NCBI GenBank assembly: GCA_016704445.1
Contig: JADJAE010000011.1
Location: forward strand, 124,001-188,000
DNA: 64,000 bases
Direction of reading: 5' to 3'
Source: Deltaproteobacteria bacterium
GTDB lineage: Bacteria; Myxococcota_A; Polyangia; Polyangiales; Ga0077539
A model generated the notes under the pieces. It made no database searches. It had not been told where the DNA came from and saw only the letters and a list, made by a program, of their open reading frames with translations. Made by a program: the position numbers and the translations under genes. Shown here in pieces: positions 34,864 to 43,639 of the stretch (position 1 is its first letter; each line of letters begins with the position of its first letter).

Positions 34864-37208
34864 CAGCTCCCTCCGAGGACCGCTCCAGCGGGGAGCACCT
34901 TGCCCAGCAGCGCGCGGTCGAGCGCCCACCCCGGAGGCACCGGCAGCTCGTCGCGGGTGCAGCGGTCGACGAAGCGCAGCACCTCGGAGACGACCCGGTA
35001 TCCGAAGGGTCGGCCGTGCGCGGACATCACCGCGTGGAGCCGGTCGAGGGTGGCGCCTACGCCGTCCTGTCCCATGGCGAGGAGCATCGCGCGGGTCGGG
35101 TCGTGGTCGCTGTCCGCGGCCATCAGGGCGAGACGCTCGGTCTCGCTGGCGGGCTCCTCCGCGGGGGCCGGATCGATCCATGTGGTGAGCAGAGAGGTCG
35201 GCGCCGAGGGAGGAAACTCCCAGAGCCAGGCGCGGTCGAGCACCTTGGCGCTGAGTGGGTGGGTGGTCTCGTCGATGTTGATGGTCCCCAGCACGAACAC
35301 GTTGGCGCCGAAGCGCACCGAGGACGGAACGCCCCCCGAGCGATCGCTGGCCTCCACCGGCTCGGCGCGCCCGTGGAGGTCGATGGGCGAGCCGCTCTCC
35401 ATCGCCGAGAGGAGTTCGGCGAGGTAGTGCTCGGGCCGCGCGAGGTTCAGCTCGTCGAGGATCAGGAAGTGCGGCTCCGAGGGGTGCGCCGCCGCGCGAA
35501 GCAGCACCCGCAGCGCCGGGGTGAGCTCGTAGCCCGGCGGGTCGCGCATCACGTTGAGGTAGCCGAGCAGGCCGCGGGAGTCGATCCAGTCGGGGCGCAC
35601 GGAGACCACCGCCACGCGGGGCCCTGGGCCGCCCGGGAGGGCGCCGGTGACGAACTGCGCGAGCCGCAGCGCGAGGCGGGTCTTGCCGGTGCCCGAGACG
35701 CCCGCGAAGACCGCGAAGGGGCGGGTGCGCAGCCCGACGAGCACCGCGCGGAGCAGGTCGAGCTCGAAGCGAAGCCCCTCGGCGCGGAGCGAGCGCTCGA
35801 AGCGACGCGCGACCTCCTCCAGCGTGGCGGGCCGCAGCATCGAAGGGACGATCTCCCAGGGGCGCGCGTAGCCGAGCTCGAAGCGCGCCCCCGACGAGGC
35901 AGGGACGCACTGCAGGTCGCCCAGCGCCCGCCTCGCCGCGAGCCAGAGCAGCGGGCGCACCGAGGGGTCGCCCAGGCACTCCCGCACTCCCGCCCAGCCG
36001 GAGCGGTCGAGCAGCCCCAGGTCGGCGAGCCGGGAGGCCCCGGTGGCGGCCCGGAGCGAGCACTTCGGGCGCACCTTCGAGGCGACGATCGAGGGCTCCG
36101 GGGAGACCGTCCACGGGGCGCCTTCGAGGAGGCCCGCGAGGGAGACGGCGAGGTCGCCGCTCGGGTCGGCGAGCACCGAGGCGATCAGCGCGTCGAGGGT
36201 CGGGGCGTCGCCGTCGCGGTGCTGCGCGGGCACCAGGAGCCGGGTGCGATGAACGATCGACTCATCGACGTCCGCCTCGCGGGAGCGCATCCATCGGATC
36301 CATCGAGCGAGCAGCGCCGGGTCGCCCGAGCGCCGCAGCGCCGTAGCCTCGCCCGCGGGAGCTGCGCCGACGTCGAGCCATCGCGCGTGGGCGAGCGTCG
36401 GGGGCGAGAGCGTGGTGAAGCGCTCGGGGGCGAACCATCCCGTGACCGGGTCGTAGCACCAGCTCTCCGAGGCGGGCAGCAGCGAGGCGGGCGCCGCGGT
36501 CGGGCCGAAGGCGCGCTCGTCCCAGCGGAGCGAGCGCACCGCCGCAGCGCGGTCGCTCCCCGAGGAGACCATCGCGGGAGGGAGCCGCCACCCGAGGAGC
36601 TGCGACCAGAACTCCAGCAGCCTGGCGCTGCGCTCGGCGACCCACCGTGCGAGCAGCGTCGTGGCGCCGTGCGGAGAGCGCTCGGTGAGCTCGGAGCGCC
36701 AGAGATCGACGAGGTCGGAGGCGCCGTGCGAAGGGTCGGAGGCTCGAAAGCGGATGGCGCCCGCGGCGACGGAGGAGATCCAGTCGTGCTCGGGGAGGGC
36801 CTCCTCGGACTCGCGGTGCGCGTGGAGGCTCGCTCCCGCCGAGCGCAGCGCGCCGAGGAGCGTCGGGAGCACGTCGGCGAACTCGCGCTTGCGACGGGCG
36901 AGCTCGCCGAGGCGGGGGCGACGGTCGGCGTGGTCGCGACCGCGCGAAGAGAAGCCCGCGGTGACGGTCACGTCGGCGGCGGTGACCGTAAGGACGAGGG
37001 CGGCGCCGTCGGTCGCGGAGGTAGGAGCCCAGCGAACCCGGTGGGTGCGGGACGACGGATGGTTCGGGGTGCGCACCATCGCCGAGAGCGGAGGGAGCGT
37101 CGCCTGCACCTCGGCGGCGAGATGGCGGAGGGAGCTGCGAAGGAGCGACGCGTCGACCGCTCCGGGAGCCGCGATCTCGTCGATGGGGAGCTGGTTCGAT
37201 CGCGCCAT
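34863..37208 (-). CDS. McrB-type AAA+ ATPase without adjacent nuclease
   Basis: 781 residues. The C-terminal half is a clade-specific McrB-like AAA+ module: Walker A FAVFAGVSGTGKTRLALRL (about residue 500), VVSVRPDWIDSRGLLGYLN, Walker B FLILDELNLARPEHYLAELL (about 579) and sensor-1 VFVLGTINIDETTHPLSAKV (about 639). The first ~430 residues are variable, with no fold I can name; SESWCYDPVTGWFAPERF stands out. McrB relatives use GTP or ATP to drive a partner nuclease in restriction or predicted phage defence. No McrC, DUF2357 or other nuclease flanks the gene here, only the coupled 62-residue protein. It has no signal peptide and is transcribed divergently from the NPF-repeat gene. Confidence 0.83.
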   Translation of the reverse strand: MARSNQLPIDEIAAPGAVDASLLRSSLRHLAAEVQATLPPLSAMVRTPNHPSSRTHRVRWAPTSATDGAALVLTVTAADVTVTAGFSSRGRDHADRRPRLGELARRKREFADVLPTLLGALRSAGASLHAHRESEEALPEHDWISSVAAGAIRFRASDPSHGASDLVDLWRSELTERSPHGATTLLARWVAERSARLLEFWSQLLGWRLPPAMVSSGSDRAAAVRSLRWDERAFGPTAAPASLLPASESWCYDPVTGWFAPERFTTLSPPTLAHARWLDVGAAPAGEATALRRSGDPALLARWIRWMRSREADVDESIVHRTRLLVPAQHRDGDAPTLDALIASVLADPSGDLAVSLAGLLEGAPWTVSPEPSIVASKVRPKCSLRAATGASRLADLGLLDRSGWAGVRECLGDPSVRPLLWLAARRALGDLQCVPASSGARFELGYARPWEIVPSMLRPATLEEVARRFERSLRAEGLRFELDLLRAVLVGLRTRPFAVFAGVSGTGKTRLALRLAQFVTGALPGGPGPRVAVVSVRPDWIDSRGLLGYLNVMRDPPGYELTPALRVLLRAAAHPSEPHFLILDELNLARPEHYLAELLSAMESGSPIDLHGRAEPVEASDRSGGVPSSVRFGANVFVLGTINIDETTHPLSAKVLDRAWLWEFPPSAPTSLLTTWIDPAPAEEPASETERLALMAADSDHDPTRAMLLAMGQDGVGATLDRLHAVMSAHGRPFGYRVVSEVLRFVDRCTRDELPVPPGWALDRALLGKVLPAGAVLGGS

Positions 37209-37309
37209 CAGGTATCGCCGGGCGTGACCCTATCACGCGACCGATGCGCTCCGACCGCCGGGCGTGTACGCTGCCGCCTCGCGAACACCCCACCAGGAGT
37301 TTGGATGCG

Positions 37310-38413
37310 ATGAGCGGGATGACGGCAGGATCACGGGTGATGGCCTCATGGCTGGGCGGCGGCTTCGCCCCTGGGATCGCGGTGGAGGTCAACCCCGCCG
37401 CGCAACTGGTGAAGGTGCGCTTCGACGACGGCCGCGAGGCCTGGGTCAGCAACATGAACGTCCGCCTCGCCCCCGCGGCTCAGGGCGCACCCGGTGCTCC
37501 CGGTGCGACGGGCGGCTTCCAGCCCATCGGGGCGCCTGCGGGCGGTGGCAACTTCGGCGCGCAATCGTCCTTCGGCGCTGGGGGGGTCACGCCCATCAAC
37601 GCGGGCGGCGGCATGGTCGGCGGCAACCCCTTCGCGGGGCTCAATCCCTTCTCCCGACAGGGCGCTCCCCCGGCCCCGGGCGCCCCTCCGGCCCCCGGCG
37701 CGCAGGGCGCTCCCGGTGCGGGCTTCCTCGCCTCGGCGGCCGGTGCGCTCTCGGCTGGCGTCGCGCGCATCGCCACCTTCGGCGGTCCTCCCGGCGTCGC
37801 TCCGGCGGCTCCCCCCGCCGCCCCTCCCCAGGCCCCGGCCGCGCAGGCTCCCGGCGGCGGCTTCAATCCCTTCGCGGGCCAGCAGCCTCCTCCCCAGGCG
37901 CAGCCTCCGCAGGCTCCCGGCGGTGGCTTCAACCCCTTCGCGGCCCAGCAGCCGCCTCCTCAGGCTCAGCCCGCGCCGCAGGCTCCCAGCGGGGCCTTCA
38001 ACCCCTTCGCCGCGCAGGCCCCGGCGGCTCCCGCCCCTCAGGCTCCTGCGGCGCAGTTCAACCCCTTCGCCGCGGGCGCTCCGGTCCAGCCGCCGCAGGC
38101 CCCCGAGGCGCAGTTCAACCCCTTCGCGGCGGCAGCGCCCCCGGCAGCCAACCCTGGCCCTCCGGTCGGCATTCCTGAGCCTGCCTTCAACCCCTTCGCC
38201 CAGGCCGCCCCCGCGGTCCCGGCCGTGCCCGCGAACTTCCCTCGCACCGAGGCCATGCCCGCCGTCCCGACGCCTCCCGTCGAGCAGGGCGCGGCCCAGC
38301 CGTTCAACCCCTTCGCCCAGGCCGCTCCTGCAGCGCCGCCGACGCCCTCCGCCGACGCGCCGCTGCCGCCTCCGCCGGGTGAGTTCAAGCCCTTCGTTCC
38401 GCCCGGAACCTGA
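37310..38413 (+). CDS. Tudor/SH3-like domain protein with nine NPF repeats
   Basis: 367 residues. The N-terminal ~60 residues (GSRVMASWLGGGFAPGIAVEV, then LVKVRFDDGREAWVSNMNVRL) read like a small Tudor/SH3-type barrel. The rest is Pro/Ala/Gln-rich with nine Asn-Pro-Phe motifs, seven as FNPFA plus GNPFA and LNPFS, spaced about 20-35 residues apart. One near-copy is FKPFV at the end. The tail is probably disordered and able to bind many partners through NPF (inference; in eukaryotes NPF binds EH domains). ATG 37310 is preferred by AGGAG about 11 bases upstream. No signal peptide is present. It precedes an aldehyde dehydrogenase by 48 bases but no link is evident. Confidence 0.75.
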   Translation: MSGMTAGSRVMASWLGGGFAPGIAVEVNPAAQLVKVRFDDGREAWVSNMNVRLAPAAQGAPGAPGATGGFQPIGAPAGGGNFGAQSSFGAGGVTPINAGGGMVGGNPFAGLNPFSRQGAPPAPGAPPAPGAQGAPGAGFLASAAGALSAGVARIATFGGPPGVAPAAPPAAPPQAPAAQAPGGGFNPFAGQQPPPQAQPPQAPGGGFNPFAAQQPPPQAQPAPQAPSGAFNPFAAQAPAAPAPQAPAAQFNPFAAGAPVQPPQAPEAQFNPFAAAAPPAANPGPPVGIPEPAFNPFAQAAPAVPAVPANFPRTEAMPAVPTPPVEQGAAQPFNPFAQAAPAAPPTPSADAPLPPPPGEFKPFVPPGT

Positions 38414-38461
38414 GCGTTCGCTGCTCGACAGAATCCCCTCTGTTCCCCAGGTATTGCCGCC

Positions 38462-39961
38462 ATGACTGACTCACCTCTCACGCTCCACCATCACATCGGG
38501 GCGACGGATGTCCCTTCGGACAACGGCGCCACCTTCGAGCTGCGCTCCCCGACGAACGGGTCGCTCGTGGGCCACGTCGCGCGCGGCTCCGCCGTGGACG
38601 TCGACCGCGCGGTGGCCTCGGCTCGCGCCGCCTTCACGAGCTGGTCGAACACCCCGGCGCCCGCTCGCGGCGAGGTGCTCTACCGCGCGGCGGCCCTGCT
38701 GACGGCCCGCAAGGACGCGATCGCGGAGGTGATGGCGAAGGAGATGGGCAAGCGCACGGAGGAGGCCCGGGGGGACATCCAGGAGGCCATCGACACGATG
38801 TTCTATGCGGGCAGCGAGGGGCGGCGGCTCTTCGGGCGCACGGTCCCCTCCGAGCTCAACGACAAGATGGGCTTCACCCTCCGCCGCCCCATCGGGGTCG
38901 TCGGCGTTATCACCGCATGGAACTTCCCCGTCGCGGTGCCGAGCTGGAAGATCCTTCCCGCCCTGGTGTGCGGCAACACCATCGTCTGGAAGCCCGCCGA
39001 GGAGGCGCCCGCGAGCGGCGCTCTCTTCGCGCAGACCCTCTGGGACGCGGGGCTCCCTCCCGGCGTGCTCAACGTGGTGCACGGCTTCGGCGAGGAGGTC
39101 GGCGCCGCGATCGTCGCGCACCCCGACACGAAGGTGCTCACCTTCACGGGCAGCACGCCGGTGGGCCGCGGCATCGCGGAGATCGGCGGCCGTATGCTCA
39201 AGCGCATCTCCCTGGAGATGGGCGGCAAGAACCCGGTGATCGTGATGCCCGACGCCGACCTCGGGCTGGCGATCGACGGCGTGCTCTGGGGCGCCTTCGG
39301 CACCGCGGGGCAGCGCTGCACCGCCACCAGCCGGCTCATCGCGGTGGGCGACGCCCACGGCAGGATGATCGATGAGCTCGTCGTTCGCGCGAAGGCCATG
39401 CGCATGGGCGACCCGATGGACCCTGCGACGGACGTCGGTCCGCTGGTGAGCGAGGCGCAGCGCAGGCGGGTTCACGGCTTCGTCGAGCGCGCGGTGGCCG
39501 ACGGCGCGCACCTCCGCTGCGGCGGTCAGCTCCCCTCGGACGCGGCGCTCCGCGGCGGGTGGTTCTATCCCTCGACGATCCTCGATGGGGTCAAGCGCGG
39601 GAGCGAGCTCGCGATGAGCGAGGTCTTCGGGCCGGTGCTGGCGGTGATCCAGGCTTCGAGCTTCGATGAGGCCATCGAGATCGCCAATGAAGTGCCTTAT
39701 GGCTTGAGCTCGTCGATCTATACCCGCGACGTCAACCAGGCGATGCGCGCGGTGCACCGGCTGCAATCCGGGATCACCTACGTCAACGCCCCGACCATCG
39801 GCGCCGAGGCCCATTTCCCCTTCGGCGGCACCAAGGACACGGGCAACGGGCACCGCGAGGGCGGCTGGGCCCCCTACGAGTTCTTCACCGAGCTGAAGAC
39901 CGTCTATTTCGACTACTCCGGCACGCTGCAGCGCGCCCAGATCGACAACCGCGAAGACTGA
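38462..39961 (+). CDS. NAD(P)-dependent aldehyde dehydrogenase
   Basis: A 499-residue ALDH. It has VVGVITAWNFPVAVPSWKI, KPAEEAP (NAD-binding Lys), FTGSTPVGRGIAEIGG, the general-base Glu in LEMGGKNPVIVMP, the catalytic Cys in FGTAGQRCTATSRL and the C-terminal AEAHFPFGGTKDTGNGHREG…TVYFDYSG. This ending resembles semialdehyde dehydrogenases of the ALDH7/alpha-ketoglutaric semialdehyde type, but the substrate cannot be fixed. It is cytoplasmic, follows the NPF-repeat gene, and is convergent with the lipoprotein gene at 39972. Confidence 0.93.
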   Translation: MTDSPLTLHHHIGATDVPSDNGATFELRSPTNGSLVGHVARGSAVDVDRAVASARAAFTSWSNTPAPARGEVLYRAAALLTARKDAIAEVMAKEMGKRTEEARGDIQEAIDTMFYAGSEGRRLFGRTVPSELNDKMGFTLRRPIGVVGVITAWNFPVAVPSWKILPALVCGNTIVWKPAEEAPASGALFAQTLWDAGLPPGVLNVVHGFGEEVGAAIVAHPDTKVLTFTGSTPVGRGIAEIGGRMLKRISLEMGGKNPVIVMPDADLGLAIDGVLWGAFGTAGQRCTATSRLIAVGDAHGRMIDELVVRAKAMRMGDPMDPATDVGPLVSEAQRRRVHGFVERAVADGAHLRCGGQLPSDAALRGGWFYPSTILDGVKRGSELAMSEVFGPVLAVIQASSFDEAIEIANEVPYGLSSSIYTRDVNQAMRAVHRLQSGITYVNAPTIGAEAHFPFGGTKDTGNGHREGGWAPYEFFTELKTVYFDYSGTLQRAQIDNRED

Positions 39962-39971
39962 TCGCCCCGGT

Positions 39972-40916
39972 CTATTCGACCACGACGGTGCGCTCGACCA
40001 CGTCGAAGCCGCCTCGGGTGTCCTGCGCCGTGAACAGCAAGCGCACGGAGCCGGCCTCCCGGGGCGCCATCCACCGGTTGCGGATGGGCCCGTCGGGGAT
40101 CGCCACGGAGTCGACCCGGAAGGCGTTCTCCATCGTTCCCTTGTCGGTAAAGAACCCGAACTGCAAGCGCTCCTGGGTCATCACCCGGTTGCCCTGGAGG
40201 TCGAAGGTGGGCTGGATCTCGCGAGAGCCCGCGGCGACGCTCACGTCGAGGGTGTGCTCGGGGCACGGGTCGGTGGTGCAACGCGGCACACGGAGCGGCG
40301 TCTCGGTGCCGACGGTGACGGCGTCGGCGGTGGTCAGGCCGCTGCGGATGAAGCTCACCCGATCGATGGTCGGGTTGTGGTTGGGCCGCACCGTCTCGTC
40401 GGTGCGCACCAGCAGCGATCGAGTCATCACCCACGACTCGCTCCCCTCGCCCGTGCAGCGGGGCTGACGGGTGGCAGGGTCGAGGACGACGGTGCCGCCG
40501 GCGCAGGCCAGGGCGACCGCCTGGATGCGGGGTCGGTTGGAGGGGTCGACGGCGAAGTCCAGCCGCGGCACCTCGTAGGTGACCGTGGCGCCGGAGAGCA
40601 CGGAGACGCCACGCGAGGTGCACCCGAAGGTGGTGCCCATCACGGTGGCCTCGGCGCAGAACACCCAGGTGACGTTGAGGGGGCGCGCAGCGGGCGCCGG
40701 GTCGACGTAGCTGAGGGTCAAGCGCACCTGCTCGCCGGGCGCCGCCTCCGTCACGCCGGGGTCGGAGGCCTGACGGGTGAGGTTCTCGATCTTCGCCCCG
40801 AAGAGCCGGAAGGAGCGGATCTCCCAGGCGGGGGCGAGCTCGTCGCCGCAGGCGCCAAGCGCCAGCGCGAAGGAGACCCCGACGAGGGCGCGGAGGGCGG
40901 TGTGCTCAGTACTCAA
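39972..40916 (-). CDS. Lipoprotein partner of the TonB-dependent receptor, TTG start
   Basis: 314 residues. No ATG or GTG fits; a TTG at 40916, 5-6 bases after a GGGGG stretch, opens a lipoprotein signal (GVSFALALGAC). The start lies inside the receptor's last codons, so translation is probably coupled. The mature region has Ig-like blocks (GEQVRLTLSYVDPAP, ATVTYEVPRLDF, then SVRLLFTAQDTRGGFDVVERT) and five Cys that could form disulfides. Such receptor/lipoprotein pairs are typical of substrate-capture systems, and the lipoprotein may bind the ligand (inference). It is convergent with the aldehyde dehydrogenase gene. Confidence 0.72.
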   Translation of the reverse strand: MSTEHTALRALVGVSFALALGACGDELAPAWEIRSFRLFGAKIENLTRQASDPGVTEAAPGEQVRLTLSYVDPAPAARPLNVTWVFCAEATVMGTTFGCTSRGVSVLSGATVTYEVPRLDFAVDPSNRPRIQAVALACAGGTVVLDPATRQPRCTGEGSESWVMTRSLLVRTDETVRPNHNPTIDRVSFIRSGLTTADAVTVGTETPLRVPRCTTDPCPEHTLDVSVAAGSREIQPTFDLQGNRVMTQERLQFGFFTDKGTMENAFRVDSVAIPDGPIRNRWMAPREAGSVRLLFTAQDTRGGFDVVERTVVVE

Positions 40917-43599
40917 AGCGGACCCCCAGGTTGGGAAAGAAGGGGATGCCAGTGACCGTATTCGACTGCGTATAGTTGTAATTGTACTGCACGCCTTCGG
41001 GGTTGGCATTGTTGTAGACATTGAGCACTTCGAGGAAGAGGTTGAGGCTCCCTCGGCGGAAGGTCCATGTCTTGTCGACCCGAAGGTCGAGCTGGTGAAA
41101 CGGGGCGTTGCGGGCAGAGAACGGCGCTCCGGGAATCTGCGTATAGGTCCCGGTGTCACCGTTGTAGACCGCGCCGATGATGGGGGTGGTGGGGTTGCCG
41201 GTGACGAAGCGGAAGCGCAGCCCGACCTCCCAGCCGCGGCCCAGCCGATAGCTCCCGATGAGCGTGAGGATATGGGTCTGATCGAACTGGAAGATGCGAT
41301 AGGCCGACTCCGGAGAGTCGCGGCGCTCGGAGCGGGAGATGGTGTACGCCAGCCACCCGAAGAAGCGCGCCGAGGGCCGATGTCGGAAGAGGATCTCTCC
41401 GCCGTAGATGCGCCCGATTCCGCTGTTGAAATAGGGCAGACCCTGGATCGAGGGTTGGGAGATGATCTGCTGGTCGAGGTCTTTGTAGAAACCCTCTACG
41501 GAGAGCGACAGGTACTGGGAGAAGTTGTGCTCCATCCCGAGGCCGTAGTGCACCGAGCGCTGCGTCGCGAGGAAGGGGTTGCCCACGGTGGTCGCCGGGT
41601 TGAAGGAGTTGACCGCCCCTGAGCTCTGCTGCGGCTGCGGCGGTTGATTGAAGACCCCGAGGCCGCCCTTCAGGAACCAGTCCCGCGTGAACTCCCACCG
41701 GAAGGAGAGCCTCGGCTGCACCGCCCAGCTCCGGTTGGCGTCGCGGGTGTAGTCCGCGCGCAGCGAGGGGATGAGCCGCAGCCGGGGGGTGGGCGTGATC
41801 TCGAGCTCGGCGTAGGCGCCCGGTCGGTAGAGGGAGTCGGAACTCTGCGTGGAGACCCGCGCCAGGTTCTGGAGGTTGGGCATCTGCCCCTCGCTCGGCA
41901 TGCGAACCCCGTTGAACCTGATCTCCGCCGGGCCGCCGACGATGTCGACGCCCAGGTTGGCCCGCACGCGGCGGTTGACCTGCGCGGTGAGCTCGTAGCG
42001 GCCGGTGAGGTTCCAGAAGTTGAGGTCGAGTCCGAAGACCTCGCCGCCGCCGATGTTGATCGAGTTGCGGCTGGCGGAGAACATCGCGCGGCTGGAGATC
42101 GTCGGCGAGAAGGTGTGGTCCCAGAGCACCTGCCCCGCGTGGAAACCGATGCCCGTGGAGAAGCTGCCGGAGAAGCGCGGCGCCGTCTCGGAGGGGCGAT
42201 TGAGCAGCAGCGAGAGCGAGTCGTCGGAGCCCAGGAGCGCGAGGCGCACGCGGTCGCGCGGGCTGGGTCGATATTCGAGCAGCCCCTGATAGTCCCAATA
42301 GACGGGCAGCGAGGTGAAGGACACCGCGTCGATGCCGCCGAGCACCGCCCCCAGGATGGCGTCGACGTAGCTGCGGCGAAACGACACCGCGAAGCTCAGG
42401 TTGCGGGTGATGGCCCCTTCGACGAAGAGGCTGGCATCGATGAGGTTGATGTTGGCGACGAAGCGGTAGCCCTGACGGCGCGGGCTGCGCAGCCCGACGT
42501 CGACGATGCCGCCCTGGGCCCGCCCGTACCGGGCGCTGTAGTTGCCTGGATAGAAGTCGATGCGGTCGAGGAGCTCGGTGCTGATCACCGAGGACAGGCC
42601 GCCGAAGTGATAGATGAGAGGGATCGAGGTGCCGTCGGCGAAGATCTGCGTGTCCTGCGGGGTCGAGCCGCGGACGATGAGCAGGCCGTTGATGGCGCGA
42701 GCGACCCCGGGGAAGTTCTGCACGGCGCGCAGCGCGTCGCCGCCGGTGCCGGGCATGCGGAGAATCTCCCGGAACTCCAGCGACTGCCGCGTGACCTCCC
42801 TCGGGGGGCGTCGAGCTCGAACGGTGGCCTCGTCCTCCGGCTCCGTGGCCGAGGGCTCGCCCGGCGTCGGGGTCGTCGGGGGCGCGGCCGCTCGCACCGG
42901 GCTCAGGCGATAGGTGAGCCCGAGGTCCTCGCGGTCGGCGACGGTCTCGGTCACCTCCATCGGCTCGTGCCCGTCGGCGCTCAGCGCGATGCGAACGCTG
43001 CCGACCGAGTCGAGCTCGACGCGAAACGCTCCGCGCTCGTCGCTGGTGGCCTGGCGGGTGGTGCCGTCGGGGAGCGTGAGGCTGACCGCCGCGCCCGCCA
43101 GAGGCTGGTCGCCACGGCCGCGCACCGTCACGCGCAGCAGGGCGTGCACCTGGGGCTGCTGCGCCGCGCGGGCGGCGGCCGCGCTGAAGCGGTAGCGGTA
43201 GCGGAGAATCGAGGCGACCACGACGCCGTCTCGACGCGCGGGCTCGAACACGAAGGTCCTCGCGGCGGCGGTCGCGGCCTCGTCGAAGCCGTGCCCCAGC
43301 GGCTGCACCACCGTGACCTGCGAGACGTGACCGGTCGGGTCTACGGTGAGCTCGAGGAGCACCGAACCCTCGAGTCCCTGGGCGAGCGCGTCGGCGGGGT
43401 AGTCCGCCTGGACGAACTGGGTGAGCCGCGGAGCGGACGTGGCGGCGGGCGTGACCGGGGTTGGGTCGGCCTGCGTGGTCGCACCGATCTGCGCCGCCGC
43501 GGGCGCGCCAACGGAGAGGGTGATGGCGAGGGCGCGAGCGTGAATCCGGCGGTTCAACACGACGCCGGGTAGATGCATCGGCACGCGTCGGAGTTGCAA
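40906..43599 (-). CDS. TonB-dependent receptor with fused N-terminal TonB C-terminal domain
   Basis: 897 residues. After a signal peptide (HARALAITLSVGAPAAAQ) comes a TonB C-terminal-type domain (residues ~60-140: YPADALAQGLEGSVLLELTV, then HVSQVTVVQPLGHGFDEAA). A carboxypeptidase-regulatory-like beta sandwich (~150-235, AVSLTLPDGTTRQATSDERG) follows, then the plug (TGGDALRAVQNFPGVARA…IDFYPGNYSARYGRAQGGIVDV) and a large barrel ending in Tyr (FPNLGVRFEY). The receptor imports a large or scarce ligand through the outer membrane; the ligand is unknown. The fused TonB-like domain may contact another receptor or the envelope. The lipoprotein gene follows with an 11-base overlap. Confidence 0.9.
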   Translation of the reverse strand: MQLRRVPMHLPGVVLNRRIHARALAITLSVGAPAAAQIGATTQADPTPVTPAATSAPRLTQFVQADYPADALAQGLEGSVLLELTVDPTGHVSQVTVVQPLGHGFDEAATAAARTFVFEPARRDGVVVASILRYRYRFSAAAARAAQQPQVHALLRVTVRGRGDQPLAGAAVSLTLPDGTTRQATSDERGAFRVELDSVGSVRIALSADGHEPMEVTETVADREDLGLTYRLSPVRAAAPPTTPTPGEPSATEPEDEATVRARRPPREVTRQSLEFREILRMPGTGGDALRAVQNFPGVARAINGLLIVRGSTPQDTQIFADGTSIPLIYHFGGLSSVISTELLDRIDFYPGNYSARYGRAQGGIVDVGLRSPRRQGYRFVANINLIDASLFVEGAITRNLSFAVSFRRSYVDAILGAVLGGIDAVSFTSLPVYWDYQGLLEYRPSPRDRVRLALLGSDDSLSLLLNRPSETAPRFSGSFSTGIGFHAGQVLWDHTFSPTISSRAMFSASRNSINIGGGEVFGLDLNFWNLTGRYELTAQVNRRVRANLGVDIVGGPAEIRFNGVRMPSEGQMPNLQNLARVSTQSSDSLYRPGAYAELEITPTPRLRLIPSLRADYTRDANRSWAVQPRLSFRWEFTRDWFLKGGLGVFNQPPQPQQSSGAVNSFNPATTVGNPFLATQRSVHYGLGMEHNFSQYLSLSVEGFYKDLDQQIISQPSIQGLPYFNSGIGRIYGGEILFRHRPSARFFGWLAYTISRSERRDSPESAYRIFQFDQTHILTLIGSYRLGRGWEVGLRFRFVTGNPTTPIIGAVYNGDTGTYTQIPGAPFSARNAPFHQLDLRVDKTWTFRRGSLNLFLEVLNVYNNANPEGVQYNYNYTQSNTVTGIPFFPNLGVRFEY

Positions 43600-43639
43600 G
43601 CGACTCGCACGCCTGCGGTCGCGAAGTCCGGTCGGTCTC

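Noticed and set aside
35016..37313. Long plus-strand open frame antisense to the McrB-type gene
   Set aside because: It shows no domain pattern and no ribosome site; the minus strand has all AAA+ motifs.
41644..43572. Long plus-strand open frame antisense to the TonB receptor
   Set aside because: Composition is Arg/Glu/Ala-biased, lacks conserved motifs and lies wholly within the receptor gene.
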